Source of the DNA: PWND01 sp964614525
Lineage (GTDB): Bacteria; Bacteroidota; Bacteroidia; Bacteroidales; UBA7960
Assembly: GCA_964614525.1 (NCBI GenBank)
Contig: CAZTPA010000007.1
Location: 1 to 64,000 of the forward strand
Direction: 5' to 3'
DNA length: 64,000 bases
The notes under the pieces: generated by a model
Told to the model about the DNA's origin: nothing
Database searches by the model: none
The model's input: the letters and a program-made list of their open reading frames with translations, nothing else
Shown here: piece after piece, positions 9,475-19,129 of the stretch
Layout: the number at the start of each line of letters is the position of its first letter
Position numbering within the stretch: position 1 is the stretch's first letter
Program-made: the position numbers and the translations under genes

Positions 9475-9506
9475 TTGTTAAATGTGTTGTGCATTTTGTA
9501 TCTTTG
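9475..9506 (+). promoter_or_regulatory. Promoter of the AAA_14 ATPase gene
   Basis: TTG at 9475-9477, a 21-base spacer, then TATCTTTG at 9499-9506: a good match to the Bacteroidota -33/-7 promoter. Predicted transcription start is near 9512, 17 bases before the ATG. Confidence 0.55.
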
Positions 9507-9528
9507 GAAAAAATAGTTAACTAAAGCA

Positions 9529-10698
9529 ATGAAAACTCTCTATCAGAAATTTGAAACGCTTTTACAGAATACTACAACAGATTTTAAGCGATATTTATAC
9601 GAGAAAGTTTCTTGGAATAGTCGAATGATTGGGATTATTGGAGCACGTGGTGTTGGCAAAACGACTATGGTTTTGCAATACATCAAAGAGAATTTAGACA
9701 GTAAAAAAGCCTTATACGTTTCTGCTGACGATATGTATTTTGGCGAAAACAAACTTTTTGATTTAGCTGATGATTTTTACAAAAATGCAGGAGAGTACCT
9801 GTTTATTGATGAAATACATAAGTACAGCGACTGGTCGCAAGAATTAAAGAATATTTACGATTCATTTCCTTCTTTAAAGGTTGTCTTCACCGGCTCTTCA
9901 GTACTTGACATACTAAAAGGTTCAGCTGATTTAAGTCGCCGTGCCGTAATCTACAAATTGCAAGGACTCTCATTTCGGGAATATTTAAAACTATTTCATA
10001 ACTTTAAATATGAAGTTTACTCACTGGAGCAGATAGTCAATAACGAAGTGAAGCTAACTGATATTAAACATCCGCTACCACTGTTTAGTGACTATTTAAA
10101 ACGCGGTTACTATCCTTTTGGACTTGAGAATGAACTTGATTTACGTTTAGGGCAAATTATCGTACAAACATTGGAGACAGATATTCCGCAATATGCCAAT
10201 CTCAATGTAGGAACAAGCCGTAAATTAAAGCGATTGCTTTCGATTATTGCTGAAAGTGTACCCTTTAAACCAAATTTTTCTAAAATATCAGGAATGATTG
10301 GTGTGAGTCGAAACTCATTAGACGATTATTTCTTATATATGGAAAAAGCTGGGCTTATTAGTCAGTTAAGAAATAAAACAAGTGGAATTCGCGGATTAGG
10401 TAAGGTGGATAAAGTTTATCTGGATAATACCAATATAGTTTATAATTTGGTTGGAGATAAATCTAATATTGGAAACATTCGTGAAACCTTCTTTTTCAAT
10501 CAAATGCGTCTGCATAATGAAGTAATATCCTCTGAAAAAGCTGATTTTATCATTGATGATTATACGTTTGAAGTTGGTGGTAAAAAAAAGCAAACTGCCC
10601 AAATTGAGAAAGATGGGAAATCATTTTTAGTAAAAGATGATATTGAATTTGGATATCTTAATGTAATACCACTTTGGGCTTTTGGGTTTAATTATTAA
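9529..10698 (+). CDS. AAA_14 / DUF4143 family ATPase
   Basis: A 389-residue P-loop ATPase. Walker A is GARGVGKTT (residues 38-46) and Walker B is YLFIDEIHKYSDW (near 90), the diagnostic pattern of the AAA_14 family; sensor-1 is VVFTGSSVLDIL. The second half (about 190-389) fits DUF4143, with a winged-helix-like part (near 260) and an end segment that could be a degenerate nuclease-like fold. Such genes are abundant, patchily distributed and often horizontally moved in Bacteroidota; function is unproven, with toxin-antitoxin or defence roles suggested. The gene sits between repeat copies A and B and has its own promoter. Confidence 0.85.
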   Translation: MKTLYQKFETLLQNTTTDFKRYLYEKVSWNSRMIGIIGARGVGKTTMVLQYIKENLDSKKALYVSADDMYFGENKLFDLADDFYKNAGEYLFIDEIHKYSDWSQELKNIYDSFPSLKVVFTGSSVLDILKGSADLSRRAVIYKLQGLSFREYLKLFHNFKYEVYSLEQIVNNEVKLTDIKHPLPLFSDYLKRGYYPFGLENELDLRLGQIIVQTLETDIPQYANLNVGTSRKLKRLLSIIAESVPFKPNFSKISGMIGVSRNSLDDYFLYMEKAGLISQLRNKTSGIRGLGKVDKVYLDNTNIVYNLVGDKSNIGNIRETFFFNQMRLHNEVISSEKADFIIDDYTFEVGGKKKQTAQIEKDGKSFLVKDDIEFGYLNVIPLWAFGFNY

Positions 10699-10854
10699 AT
10701 GTCGAAAATTAAAAATGCCAGATGGCAATATATGACTATAAATTTCCTGAACTACCCAGCGAGAAGTCCCGCTTGAAAAAATCCTATGCACTTATCGAGG
10801 GTTTTGTTTGTTTTTTTGAATGGCTTTCCCGGAAATAAGGCAAAAATTCAAATT

Positions 10855-10964
10855 TTAACTTTCCACATATTTTTTTCAAAAAACCGCTATATTTGATGAA
10901 TTAATTGAACATTAAAGAAGTTTTTCAGACCGCTTGCATCGCTTATGCGGGGAAATGGTTTTAT
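10855..10964 (+). repeat. Interspersed direct repeat, copy B
   Basis: Closest in order and spacing to copy A: TTAACTTTCCACATATTT, then the core CCGCTATATTTGATGAA (10884-10900) and a tail with TCGCTTATGCGGGGAAA. TATATTTG is at 10888-10895. It lies directly upstream of crcB, so its box could serve as that gene's -7 element, although no -33 TTG is at the right distance. Copies A and B flank the AAA ATPase gene as direct repeats about 1.54 kb apart. Confidence 0.7.
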
Positions 10965-11016
10965 CTTTAAGAATAAGAAGCACAACATACAATCAATAAA
11001 CGGACTAAGACAAATA

Positions 11017-11388
11017 ATGAAAATATTATTGGCAATCGGGGCAGGTAGTTTTATCGGAGGCGTGTTGCGTTACTTGCTTTCTCAAATCATACAGGCAAAG
11101 TTTTTCTCAACTTTTCCATTCGGGACTTTAACAGTAAATATTATAGGCTGTTTTTTCATAGGAATGGTTTTCGGTTTGACAGAAAGGGGCAACCTGACAC
11201 CAGAATGGCGACTGTTTCTTGCAACCGGACTGATTGGAGGGTTTACAACTTTTTCCGCTTTCTCATACGAAACAGTTGCATTGCTTCGTGACGGGCAACT
11301 TTGGCACGCTTCAGCATATGTTGTTTCTAGCGTATTTATTGGATTGCTGGCAACTTTCATCGGCATATCAATCATTAAACTTTTTTGA
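11017..11388 (+). CDS. crcB: Fluoride channel CrcB/Fluc
   Basis: A 123-residue small membrane protein with four hydrophobic helices, the usual length for Fluc. Family motifs are GGVLRYLLSQ near residue 15, PFGTLTVNIIGCFFIGM near 35 and GGFTTFSAFSYE near 74, the last lining the fluoride path. The frame is open back to 10945, but the ATG at 11017 (MKILLAIGAGSF) gives the family N-terminus. It forms a dual-topology dimer that exports fluoride. The next gene (DUF190) follows after 3 bases. No fluoride riboswitch consensus was found upstream. Confidence 0.93.
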   Translation: MKILLAIGAGSFIGGVLRYLLSQIIQAKFFSTFPFGTLTVNIIGCFFIGMVFGLTERGNLTPEWRLFLATGLIGGFTTFSAFSYETVALLRDGQLWHASAYVVSSVFIGLLATFIGISIIKLF

Positions 11389-11391
11389 AAA

Positions 11392-11739
11392 ATGGAAAAT
11401 AATCCCAATGCTCGACTGCTTCGAATCTTCGTCGGTGAGTCCGACAAACACGGACAACAACCATTATACGAGACAATTGTGTTTGAAGCAAAAAAACAAG
11501 GCTTGTCCGGTGCAACTGTGACAAGAGGAATAATGGGCTTCGGCGCCAACTCAAAAGTTCACACTACAAAATTGTTCGAAATTTCGTCAGACCTTCCTTT
11601 GATAATTGAAATAGTGGACGTGGAAGACAAAATAAAAATGTTTACCCGGACAGTTGAACAATTATTCGAGCAAACAAAATCGGGCGGAATGATTACAATT
11701 GAGAAAGCAGAAGTAATCAGATATAAGCACGGACAGTGA
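11392..11739 (+). CDS. DUF190 family protein
   Basis: A 115-residue cytoplasmic protein beginning with a LLRIFVGESDKH segment, then GLSGATVTRGIMGFG and an IEIVDVEDKI strand, the hallmarks of DUF190. These proteins have a PII-like ferredoxin fold and are frequently encoded beside crcB, as here with a 3-base gap, so a regulatory or accessory role in fluoride resistance is inferred. Confidence 0.88.
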   Translation: MENNPNARLLRIFVGESDKHGQQPLYETIVFEAKKQGLSGATVTRGIMGFGANSKVHTTKLFEISSDLPLIIEIVDVEDKIKMFTRTVEQLFEQTKSGGMITIEKAEVIRYKHGQ

Positions 11740-11983
11740 TTCGGACTGCAGCCAAAACGCCGGAGAAACAGTTTTGCTTTGAAAAAATGCAGATTAAAAG
11801 GAAGGATAAAATAATTATCTTTGGTCTATAAAACAAAGAACCCGGCTTCATCACCAACGAAAAACCGGGAGAGGAATAAGGGGTCTGTATTACAAAAACT
11901 CTGAATAAATGCATAAGTATTTGCTCTCTGTAATTACAAAATCATAAGCAGCGATAAATTTTGAACTATCAAAAACATTAGAA

Positions 11984-13180
11984 ATGAGCTTAAAAGATAA
12001 AATAAATGCTGTTGTATCAGAAGTATTTGATGAAATTGTTTCAATAAGACGGCATCTTCATGCAAATCCTGAGTTATCAATGTATGAGCTTGAAACTGCG
12101 GAATTTATATCTAAAAAACTCGAAGAATATGGCATTACCTATGAAAAAGGAATTGCAAAAACCGGTATTGTAGGCCTTATTAAAGGACGGAATCCTGATA
12201 AGAAAATAGTAGCATTACGCGCTGATATGGATGCATTGCCAATTCAGGAGACAAACAAGATTGAATATTCCAGTAAAAATCCCGGTGTGATGCATGCTTG
12301 TGGACATGATGTGCATATGGCTTGTTTAATAGGAACAGCAAAAGTTTTGCAAAGCATGAAAAATGATATTGAAGGAAGTGTAAAGCTTATATTTCAACCA
12401 TCCGAAGAAACTTATCCTGGTGGTGCAATAATGATGATAAATGATGGTGTGCTGGAAAATCCCGCTCCGGAAGTAATTTTTGGGCAACATGTATTTCCCG
12501 GTTTAGACGCAGGACAGGTAGGTGTGAAATCCGGCAAATATATGGCAAGCACTGATGAGGTTTACCTCACTGTTAAAGGGAAGGGCGGGCATGCCGCAAC
12601 TCCGCACCTAAATATAGATCCGGTGCTTATAGCTTCTCATGTTGTAGTTGCACTGCAACAGATTGTTAGCAGATTTTCTAAACCCTATATGCCAAGCGTT
12701 TTGTCTTTTGGAAAAATTATTGGAGAAGGCAGAAATAATATTATTCCTGATGAAGTTAAGCTGGATGGAACTTTCCGGACTTTTAACGAAGAATGGAGAT
12801 TAGAGGCTCATGAGAAAATTTCCGAGATTGCAAAAGGAGTAGCACAAAGCATGGGTGGAGACTGTGATGTGAGAATAGAAAAAGGATATCCATTCCTGGT
12901 AAATGATATAAATGTTGTTGATGATTTTACAGGCTTTGCTGTGGAGTTCCTGGGAGAAGAAAATGTTAAAGAGCTTGATCTTGCTATGACTGCCGAAGAT
13001 TTTGCATATTTTTCACATGCAATTCCTTCGTGTTTCTACAGATTAGGCATTAGAAACGAAAGCAAAAATATTATATCTAACCTGCATACCTCAACTTTTA
13101 ATGTTGACGAGAGTTCGCTTAAAACAGGGGTTGGTTTAATGTCTTATATTACCCTTAAATATTTAGAAAAACAGCAATAA
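11984..13180 (+). CDS. M20 family amidohydrolase
   Basis: A 398-residue cytoplasmic metallo-amidohydrolase of the M20D type (HipO, amino-acid N-acyl or indole-acetyl hydrolase branch). Metal-site motifs: RADMDALPIQE near residue 78, MHACGHDVHMA near 103, PSEETYPGGA near 137 and a late LHTSTF with His near 367. The dimerisation lid domain occupies about 185-300 (GKGGHAATPH...). It hydrolyses N-acyl amino acids; exact substrate not determinable. A TATCTTTG box at 11816-11823 could be its -7 element but is 160 bases upstream. The intergenic text 11740-11983 holds nothing else clear. Confidence 0.9.
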   Translation: MSLKDKINAVVSEVFDEIVSIRRHLHANPELSMYELETAEFISKKLEEYGITYEKGIAKTGIVGLIKGRNPDKKIVALRADMDALPIQETNKIEYSSKNPGVMHACGHDVHMACLIGTAKVLQSMKNDIEGSVKLIFQPSEETYPGGAIMMINDGVLENPAPEVIFGQHVFPGLDAGQVGVKSGKYMASTDEVYLTVKGKGGHAATPHLNIDPVLIASHVVVALQQIVSRFSKPYMPSVLSFGKIIGEGRNNIIPDEVKLDGTFRTFNEEWRLEAHEKISEIAKGVAQSMGGDCDVRIEKGYPFLVNDINVVDDFTGFAVEFLGEENVKELDLAMTAEDFAYFSHAIPSCFYRLGIRNESKNIISNLHTSTFNVDESSLKTGVGLMSYITLKYLEKQQ

Positions 13181-13201
13181 TCTTTCTAAAATTATTGCTG
13201 T
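13166..13201 (-). terminator. Terminator of dsbD
   Basis: Arms CAGCAATAAT (13172-13181) and ATTATTGCTG (13191-13200) form a perfect 10-bp stem. On the minus strand it is followed by a T run. It overlaps the stop codon of the convergent M20 gene. Confidence 0.55.
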
Positions 13202-13235
13202 ATATAGAAATGCTTAATTAATAAAGGAATTCTTA

Positions 13236-15308
13236 TCAGGGCTTCTTAAAGTTTTCTAAACCTTTATCAAGAAAATCAACATACTCTTCAATGTCAGTAT
13301 TGTATCCTCTGGGAGGAGCTAAAAGCTTTTCATCATGATCTAGAATAACATAAAACGGCTGTGTATTTGTTCCGTACTTTTCTGCCTGAAAAAGGCTCCA
13401 CTTCTGTCCTACACGGCTGATCTTACTTTCTCTGCCCATAGCTGTTGAAACAAATTGTTCGTCTTCAGGAAGAGTAGTTCTGTCATCTACGAAAAGGCTG
13501 ATTTTTACAAAGTTGTTTTTAAGTCTTTTAATAACGCGGGGATCTGACCATACTGCCGCTTCCATTTTCCGACAATTAGAACATCCTAAACCGGTAAAAT
13601 CTAAAAAAACAGCTTTGCCTGCTTTGCGTGCCGCCTCAAGACCTTCTTCATAATCAGTAAATGCCATAAGTCCGTGAGGGCCTTCCTTTACACTTTCTCC
13701 AACATAAACAGAATTTTCTGCCGGAGTTTGTATGCTCGCAACGCCTTTTGAAATATCAAAAGTTTGTGTTGTCATTGATGGTAAAAATGAACTAACAGTT
13801 TTTAGTGGTGCTCCCCAAAGGCCCGGAAGTAAATAAAACACAAAAGCAAAACTGGCAATTGCTAAAAACAATCTTGGAACACTTATATAATTTATATCCG
13901 AATCATGGGCAAATTTGATTTTTCCCAGAAGATAAAGGCCAAGCATCAAGAAAATAGCCATCCACAAAACAATAAAAAGTTCTCTGCTTATTATTCCCCA
14001 TTGAGCAACAGAGTCAGCAGTTGCAAGAAACTTCAATGCAAAAGCAAGGACAATAAAGCCTAAAACAACTTTTATAGCGTTCATCCATCCTCCTGATTTT
14101 GGTAATGATTTTAATGCAGTTGGAAATACTGCAAAAAGTGTAAAAGGAATAGCAAGTGCGAGACTAAAGCCAAGCATGCCCATTGCCGGAGAGAAAATAC
14201 TGCCACCTGTAGCAGCTTCAACCAACAAGGTTCCTACAATTGGGCCTGTGCAGGAAAAAGATACCAGCACAAAAACAATTCCCATCAAAAACACTCCTAT
14301 TATACCTCCTGTTTTATCTGCTTTGGTATCCAGCTTATTTGACCAGCTTGAAGGCATTTGTAACTCAAATGCTCCAAAGAATGAGGCTGCAAAGAATACC
14401 AGCAGCAAAAAGAAGAAAATATTGAATCCCGGACTTGTTGCCAGTGAATTTAGAGTATCAGCACCAAAAATCATTGAGATTGCCATTCCCAATACTACAT
14501 AACTAAATACAATGCTGAAGCCATATAATAATGCATCTCTTATTGCTTTTCTCCTGTTTCCTGCATTTCGCAAGAAATAGCTAACGGTAAGTGGTATCAT
14601 CGGGAAAACACATGGAGTGAGCAATGCCAGCAATCCTCCCAAAAATCCTTTTATTAAATTCCACAGTAATGAGCTTTCTTCTTCTTTTATTTCATATTTA
14701 CCTTCTTCTTCGCTAATTTCTTTTGCTTCTGTATCAATGAGTGAATCACTTATTATTTCTTTTTCTGTCTCTTTGTCAATCTCAACAACAGCTTCTTGTT
14801 CTTCTGTTACCAACTCAGCAGTTTTATCTTTTTCAACTTGTTTGCCGGGCAGCTTAAATTCAAAATCTATATAATCAGGAGGCAAACACTGAGTGTCATC
14901 ACAACTCATATATACAAGCTCACCGGTGATTGTAACCGGATTTTGTGATTTTACTTCAACAATTTGTTTGAAGATAAGCTGACCTTTACCCATTGTTAAT
15001 TCCATCTCAAAATTAGGGTCATATTTTGTTGAAAGTTCGGGAGAAATAATCTCGCCAATAAATTCAACACCTTCTGTCTCATCGAATTCAATAGTGGTAG
15101 GAACGGGCCCTCCCGAAGGAATATCAGAACCATAAATTGACCAGCCTTCATCAATTAACGCCTTAAATTGCAGCTCATATTGATTATCACCTTTTTCAAT
15201 ATGTGAAAAGCTCCATTTTACAGGCTGAAATACCTGCGCATTTAAAGTAAAATAGGTGTTTGTTATAAAAAACAAAAACACTAACAAAAAGATGTTCTTT
15301 ACTCTCAT
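13236..15308 (-). CDS. dsbD: Thiol:disulfide interchange protein DsbD
   Basis: A 690-residue inner-membrane reductase that carries electrons from cytoplasmic thioredoxin to periplasmic thiols, feeding disulfide isomerisation and cytochrome c maturation. A signal peptide is followed by a DsbD-alpha-like immunoglobulin domain (to about 170). Next comes an acidic Glu/Lys-rich linker (about 170-220), then the transmembrane DsbD domain with LLTPCVFPMIP near 235 and SFSCTGPIVG near 355 (the two redox cysteines). Last is a thioredoxin-like domain with CSNC near residue 577. All required cysteine pairs are present. It is the last gene of a minus-strand run after tilS. Confidence 0.93.
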   Translation of the reverse strand: MRVKNIFLLVFLFFITNTYFTLNAQVFQPVKWSFSHIEKGDNQYELQFKALIDEGWSIYGSDIPSGGPVPTTIEFDETEGVEFIGEIISPELSTKYDPNFEMELTMGKGQLIFKQIVEVKSQNPVTITGELVYMSCDDTQCLPPDYIDFEFKLPGKQVEKDKTAELVTEEQEAVVEIDKETEKEIISDSLIDTEAKEISEEEGKYEIKEEESSLLWNLIKGFLGGLLALLTPCVFPMIPLTVSYFLRNAGNRRKAIRDALLYGFSIVFSYVVLGMAISMIFGADTLNSLATSPGFNIFFFLLLVFFAASFFGAFELQMPSSWSNKLDTKADKTGGIIGVFLMGIVFVLVSFSCTGPIVGTLLVEAATGGSIFSPAMGMLGFSLALAIPFTLFAVFPTALKSLPKSGGWMNAIKVVLGFIVLAFALKFLATADSVAQWGIISRELFIVLWMAIFLMLGLYLLGKIKFAHDSDINYISVPRLFLAIASFAFVFYLLPGLWGAPLKTVSSFLPSMTTQTFDISKGVASIQTPAENSVYVGESVKEGPHGLMAFTDYEEGLEAARKAGKAVFLDFTGLGCSNCRKMEAAVWSDPRVIKRLKNNFVKISLFVDDRTTLPEDEQFVSTAMGRESKISRVGQKWSLFQAEKYGTNTQPFYVILDHDEKLLAPPRGYNTDIEEYVDFLDKGLENFKKP

Positions 15309-15432
15309 AATAAGTTGTTTTGTATATTTCGTGTTGTATAATATTTAGATACCTGTTCAATATTTATAATAACAGGAATAACTGAAACTTGTTTAAACGA
15401 TTAAAATAATTTGGCAAAGTTATTAGATAGTT

Positions 15433-16767
15433 TTATTCATTAAAGACTTTGGCAAGAAAAATGTTTCGGGTTGAAGGACTTATAGCGTAACGATTATCAG
15501 GCCTGTGATTCACAACCCAGATTATATCATCTCCGGAAAGTAAAACCAAAACATCTTCTTTGTTGTGAAGAGGTGTTTTTATATCAATTAAATAATCACT
15601 TATTTTTTTATTGCCAATCATGCCATACGGACAAAAAGAATCTCCCTCTTTCCATTTACGCAATTTTAAAGGAAATTTTAATTTGTCATAGTCAAGGGCA
15701 GCAAAATTTTTTTCTTTGGGTATAACAAAATCGGAAGTATTTTTTATTAGTTCTGTATGCAAACACAAATTGTCAGCTAATTTATATGTTACATTTATGT
15801 CAACGTCAACTACCTCAGCTTCAGTTTCGTTTTTTTTTGGAGTGATAATATAATGGGTTCTGTCACGTATAAGAATAAAATTGTCTGATTCAAAATATTT
15901 TCCGGGCTGCGTTTTGCTCGTGCTTTTTATATCATGAGTTTGCGAAGCTGAAAACCCAAATTCTTTTAAAAGATGATAAAGAACAGTTTCTCTTACAGGA
16001 AATTTGTTGACTTTTTCAATAGGAATATGATATTCCGAGCCTTTTTCAACTAGCAAGCCTTCTTTGTTAAGTATGTATATAATGAGCTGTTCTGTCTGCT
16101 TTGCTATATCTGAAAGGTTTGCGAAGTTTTTGATAATTTCCGGATTAATTTCTCTCAAAACAGGAATTACATTATGACGTATTTTATTACGTGTATATTC
16201 TGTTTTAACATTAGAGCTGTCTTCTCTGTATTCAAGATTATATTCTTTAACAAAGGCTTCTATCTCTTTTCTTTGAAAACAAAGCAAAGGCCTGATAATA
16301 AAGTTATTAACAACCGGGATTCCTTTAATTCCTGCAAAACCCGAACCCCTTGTGATGTTAAAAAGCATAGTTTCAGCATTATCATCAAGGTGATGTGCTG
16401 TTGCAATCACATTAAGATTGTGCTTTTGGCGGATTTCTTCAAGCCATTCATAACGAAGATCTCTTGCTGCTGTTTGTATTGAAATTCCTTTGTCTTTAGA
16501 ATATTCGGCGGTGTTAAATTTTTTGCTAAAAAAGGAAACATTATATTTTGCAGCTAATTGCTTGCAAAAAAGTTCGTCTTTTTCACTTTCTTCTCCTCGC
16601 AAACTATAGTTGCAATGTGCAATATCAAATTCTAATTCAGCTAAATGTAAAAAGTGCGTCAATGCAACTGAATCTATTCCACCGCTCAAAGAGAGTAGTA
16701 TTTTGTCTTCTCTGTTAAGTACTCTGTTGTTGTCAACAAACTCAAGAAATCTAAAAAGCCAGTTCAT
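15433..16767 (-). CDS. tilS: tRNA(Ile)-lysidine synthase TilS
   Basis: Converts C34 of tRNA-Ile2 (CAU anticodon) to lysidine using ATP and lysine. The PP-loop SGGIDS is at residues 28-33, and the N-type ATPase core (ATAHHLDDNAETML near 130, RPLLCFQRKEIEAF near 165) is complete. The C-terminal substrate-binding domain includes LRKWKEGDSFCPYGM, typical of TilS. The frame is open 57 bases further (16824), but that extension runs into the upstream gene; the ATG at 16767 gives MNWLFRFLEF. The upstream unknown gene ends 10 bases before, so they are probably co-transcribed. Confidence 0.93.
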   Translation of the reverse strand: MNWLFRFLEFVDNNRVLNREDKILLSLSGGIDSVALTHFLHLAELEFDIAHCNYSLRGEESEKDELFCKQLAAKYNVSFFSKKFNTAEYSKDKGISIQTAARDLRYEWLEEIRQKHNLNVIATAHHLDDNAETMLFNITRGSGFAGIKGIPVVNNFIIRPLLCFQRKEIEAFVKEYNLEYREDSSNVKTEYTRNKIRHNVIPVLREINPEIIKNFANLSDIAKQTEQLIIYILNKEGLLVEKGSEYHIPIEKVNKFPVRETVLYHLLKEFGFSASQTHDIKSTSKTQPGKYFESDNFILIRDRTHYIITPKKNETEAEVVDVDINVTYKLADNLCLHTELIKNTSDFVIPKEKNFAALDYDKLKFPLKLRKWKEGDSFCPYGMIGNKKISDYLIDIKTPLHNKEDVLVLLSGDDIIWVVNHRPDNRYAISPSTRNIFLAKVFNE

Positions 16768-16777
16768 GATTTGTGTT

Positions 16778-19129
16778 TTAGAAGTGAAGTCTAATGCCAG
16801 GTCCAAATATAGCAAAAAAATCATTTTCTTTTAACAAATAACCGACTCCAAAATAAATTGGCACGCTAAATTTAGCATTTCCTCTGATAGGCTCAATAAC
16901 TGCGATACTTACTATTCCAATATCTCTTTTTATGTTTTCACTTTCACCAAAGTTAAAAGCATTTAATGCAATAAACCCGACACCGAATTTATATGGTTTT
17001 TTGGCACCTATGCGATTTGGGTCGTAAAAGCTTATTTCTGCCAAAACAGAAGTGCTTATTCCCGATAAATTACCTATGCCACTTTCACTGAATTCTTTTA
17101 CTAATAAACCGGCAGGAAAAGATACCATTATATCAAAACCTATTTTTCGCTCAACGAAAATGCTTGCTTTTTGAGTTTTTCCTCCCTTGCTATAATGATT
17201 TTCGTTATGCTTAATTGTAATAATTATTTGAGAAAAGGCATCAAGATTGTAAGTCTTTCGTAATAAGTGATCATTTATCCTGATGCTTTGCTGTTTGCAA
17301 TCCGAATCCCCGTAAAATGCATGTCGTGGCGAACTCTCACCGGGACAAACAACGATGTTCGATATGGTTTGCAAATCCAGTAATTTGTTCTTATCATCAA
17401 GTATTCTTATTTCTATAGTTAAATACTGTTTCCCATAAAGCTTATTTTTATAATCTATCTTATCAGAATTGAAAACAATATTTATATCTTTAATAGTTTT
17501 GTCATAGAAAACAGCCTGATTAAAATGTTTATTTGTAATTGCATAGTTTCGGGTTCCATAATTAATTTCAACAAATTCCAGATCAGCAGGCCTTTTATAT
17601 TCTCTTACCATTAGCTCATGGCTCGTAATGTTCTTGTTTAAAAATACCATGATTTTTTTCCTTGGAATATCAATGGGAATACTTACATCATAAAAAATCA
17701 CTTTGTCACTGACTCTGACACTGTCCTTGTTTTGATTACAGCCATCAAACGTAATTTCAGCATCATAAAGTCCATTGCCTTCAATTTTAACTTCAATCTT
17801 TTCTCCCGGATAAACATTTAAGCTTGATGTCCAATCACCACCTTCTCTTAGTATTTCTATTTTGCTTATTTCCGGCTTGTTAACAATGTTAAAGTTTGTC
17901 ATAAACATTGTTCTGGATCCATCTTTTATGTATAAATATCCATCTTTTATTCTATGCAGATCATAAGTCTTAATGTCTGCCAAAACCTTATTGTCTGAAG
18001 TTATTGATTTAATGAAAATCTCTGCAATTAAAGTTCCTCCCGGTTCTTGTTTGTCTTCAATTCGGTAGTTCTTTTTAAGCTCAAAATTTGAATGATAGTC
18101 TATTCTGATTTCTTCACTTTGTCTTCTGTCTTGCTCAAAGAAAACATATTCCTTGTCTGTATTGACAAATACTAAACGGCTTGGTTTAACATTAAATTCA
18201 AAATTTATTGTTTGTAATGTCTGAGTTACTTCTCCTTCTTCATTTATAATAGGATTATTTGTTTTTAACTCAAGAGGAAGCTTCAATTTGCCTGTTTTAT
18301 CAGCCCTGACCGATAAACGCAAATTTCTGCCATCCCGGATTAAACGATACTCAATGCTGTTAGATCTTTTCCAGTCAGCACTTATCTTAATGTTAAATAA
18401 GTTTTCTCCACCTATTACAATGCTTTTTTCTTCTCCCCTGAATAATTCAGCAGATGAATCATCATACGTAAATTTGGGAGTAAAATATGGCATTAATTTA
18501 ATTTCTTTATTAATAAAACCTGCCTCATTATCTGAGTAATTAAAAATTAATGACGGATATTTTGCTTCAATAAGATTGTTAAATCTGATGCGCCCTGTGT
18601 AATATTCATTATCAATAAAAACAAGACTGTCAAGAATTTTATATTCATCTAATTCTAATAATTTAAAATTCTTTATCGGGCTGCCTTTGCTTTTAGGATA
18701 AACTTTAATCTGTGCAACAGCTTGGGGTGAGTCAGCTGTAAAAAACAAATAGGTTTCACCTTCGAACTGTAAATTATCTTTTAAATAGTAATACTCATTA
18801 TTGTCAATTTTAATTACAACATCAGATATGCTGTTAGTTTTTGTTTCATTTTCAGGCAAAATAGCTTGCTCTGATTTTTTTTCAAAGGTTTGCTTACTGT
18901 TCAGGCTGTCTTTTATTTCCAAACTGTCTTTTGTGGTTTCTGTCTGATTCTCTGATTTTGAGTGTACAATAGATTTGTTGTTGGATATTGTGTCATTTTT
19001 TTTATAACTCCTGTCCAATACTTTATAAATTCCGGCAGACAAAGTGTTTGGTGAAGTATTAAAAAAGAAGAAAAACACCAAAAACAATAATAATGTAATC
19101 TTAGATATAAGTTTTTTATGTGTAGTCAT
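16778..19129 (-). CDS. Large exported protein of unknown function
   Basis: I do not recognise a family. The protein has 783 residues with an N-terminal signal peptide (TLLLFLVFFFFFNTSP) and a Ser/Lys/Glu-rich low-complexity stretch to about residue 100. The long middle part is rich in beta-strand-like segments; motifs such as PGEKIEVKIEGNGLYDAEITF suggest immunoglobulin-like or IPT/TIG domains. The last 120 residues read like a beta-barrel (FGVGFIALNAF, IYFGVGYLL) and end in Phe, as outer-membrane barrel strands often do. A surface-exposed or outer-membrane role is inferred. It lies just upstream of tilS on the same strand. A possible -7 box (TAATTTTG, minus) lies at 19171-19178. Confidence 0.6.
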   Translation of the reverse strand: MTTHKKLISKITLLLFLVFFFFFNTSPNTLSAGIYKVLDRSYKKNDTISNNKSIVHSKSENQTETTKDSLEIKDSLNSKQTFEKKSEQAILPENETKTNSISDVVIKIDNNEYYYLKDNLQFEGETYLFFTADSPQAVAQIKVYPKSKGSPIKNFKLLELDEYKILDSLVFIDNEYYTGRIRFNNLIEAKYPSLIFNYSDNEAGFINKEIKLMPYFTPKFTYDDSSAELFRGEEKSIVIGGENLFNIKISADWKRSNSIEYRLIRDGRNLRLSVRADKTGKLKLPLELKTNNPIINEEGEVTQTLQTINFEFNVKPSRLVFVNTDKEYVFFEQDRRQSEEIRIDYHSNFELKKNYRIEDKQEPGGTLIAEIFIKSITSDNKVLADIKTYDLHRIKDGYLYIKDGSRTMFMTNFNIVNKPEISKIEILREGGDWTSSLNVYPGEKIEVKIEGNGLYDAEITFDGCNQNKDSVRVSDKVIFYDVSIPIDIPRKKIMVFLNKNITSHELMVREYKRPADLEFVEINYGTRNYAITNKHFNQAVFYDKTIKDINIVFNSDKIDYKNKLYGKQYLTIEIRILDDKNKLLDLQTISNIVVCPGESSPRHAFYGDSDCKQQSIRINDHLLRKTYNLDAFSQIIITIKHNENHYSKGGKTQKASIFVERKIGFDIMVSFPAGLLVKEFSESGIGNLSGISTSVLAEISFYDPNRIGAKKPYKFGVGFIALNAFNFGESENIKRDIGIVSIAVIEPIRGNAKFSVPIYFGVGYLLKENDFFAIFGPGIRLHF

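Noticed and set aside
9311..10964. Composite transposon around the AAA ATPase gene
   Set aside because: No transposase gene, terminal inverted repeats or target-site duplication was seen; only the direct repeats are supported.
10965..11016. Fluoride riboswitch before crcB
   Set aside because: The conserved GGnGAUGG...AACnGCUGAUG pattern is absent; the leader is short and AT-rich.
14176..14502. Open frame on the strand opposite dsbD
   Set aside because: Lies entirely within the dsbD coding region, with no promoter or family match; a shadow frame.
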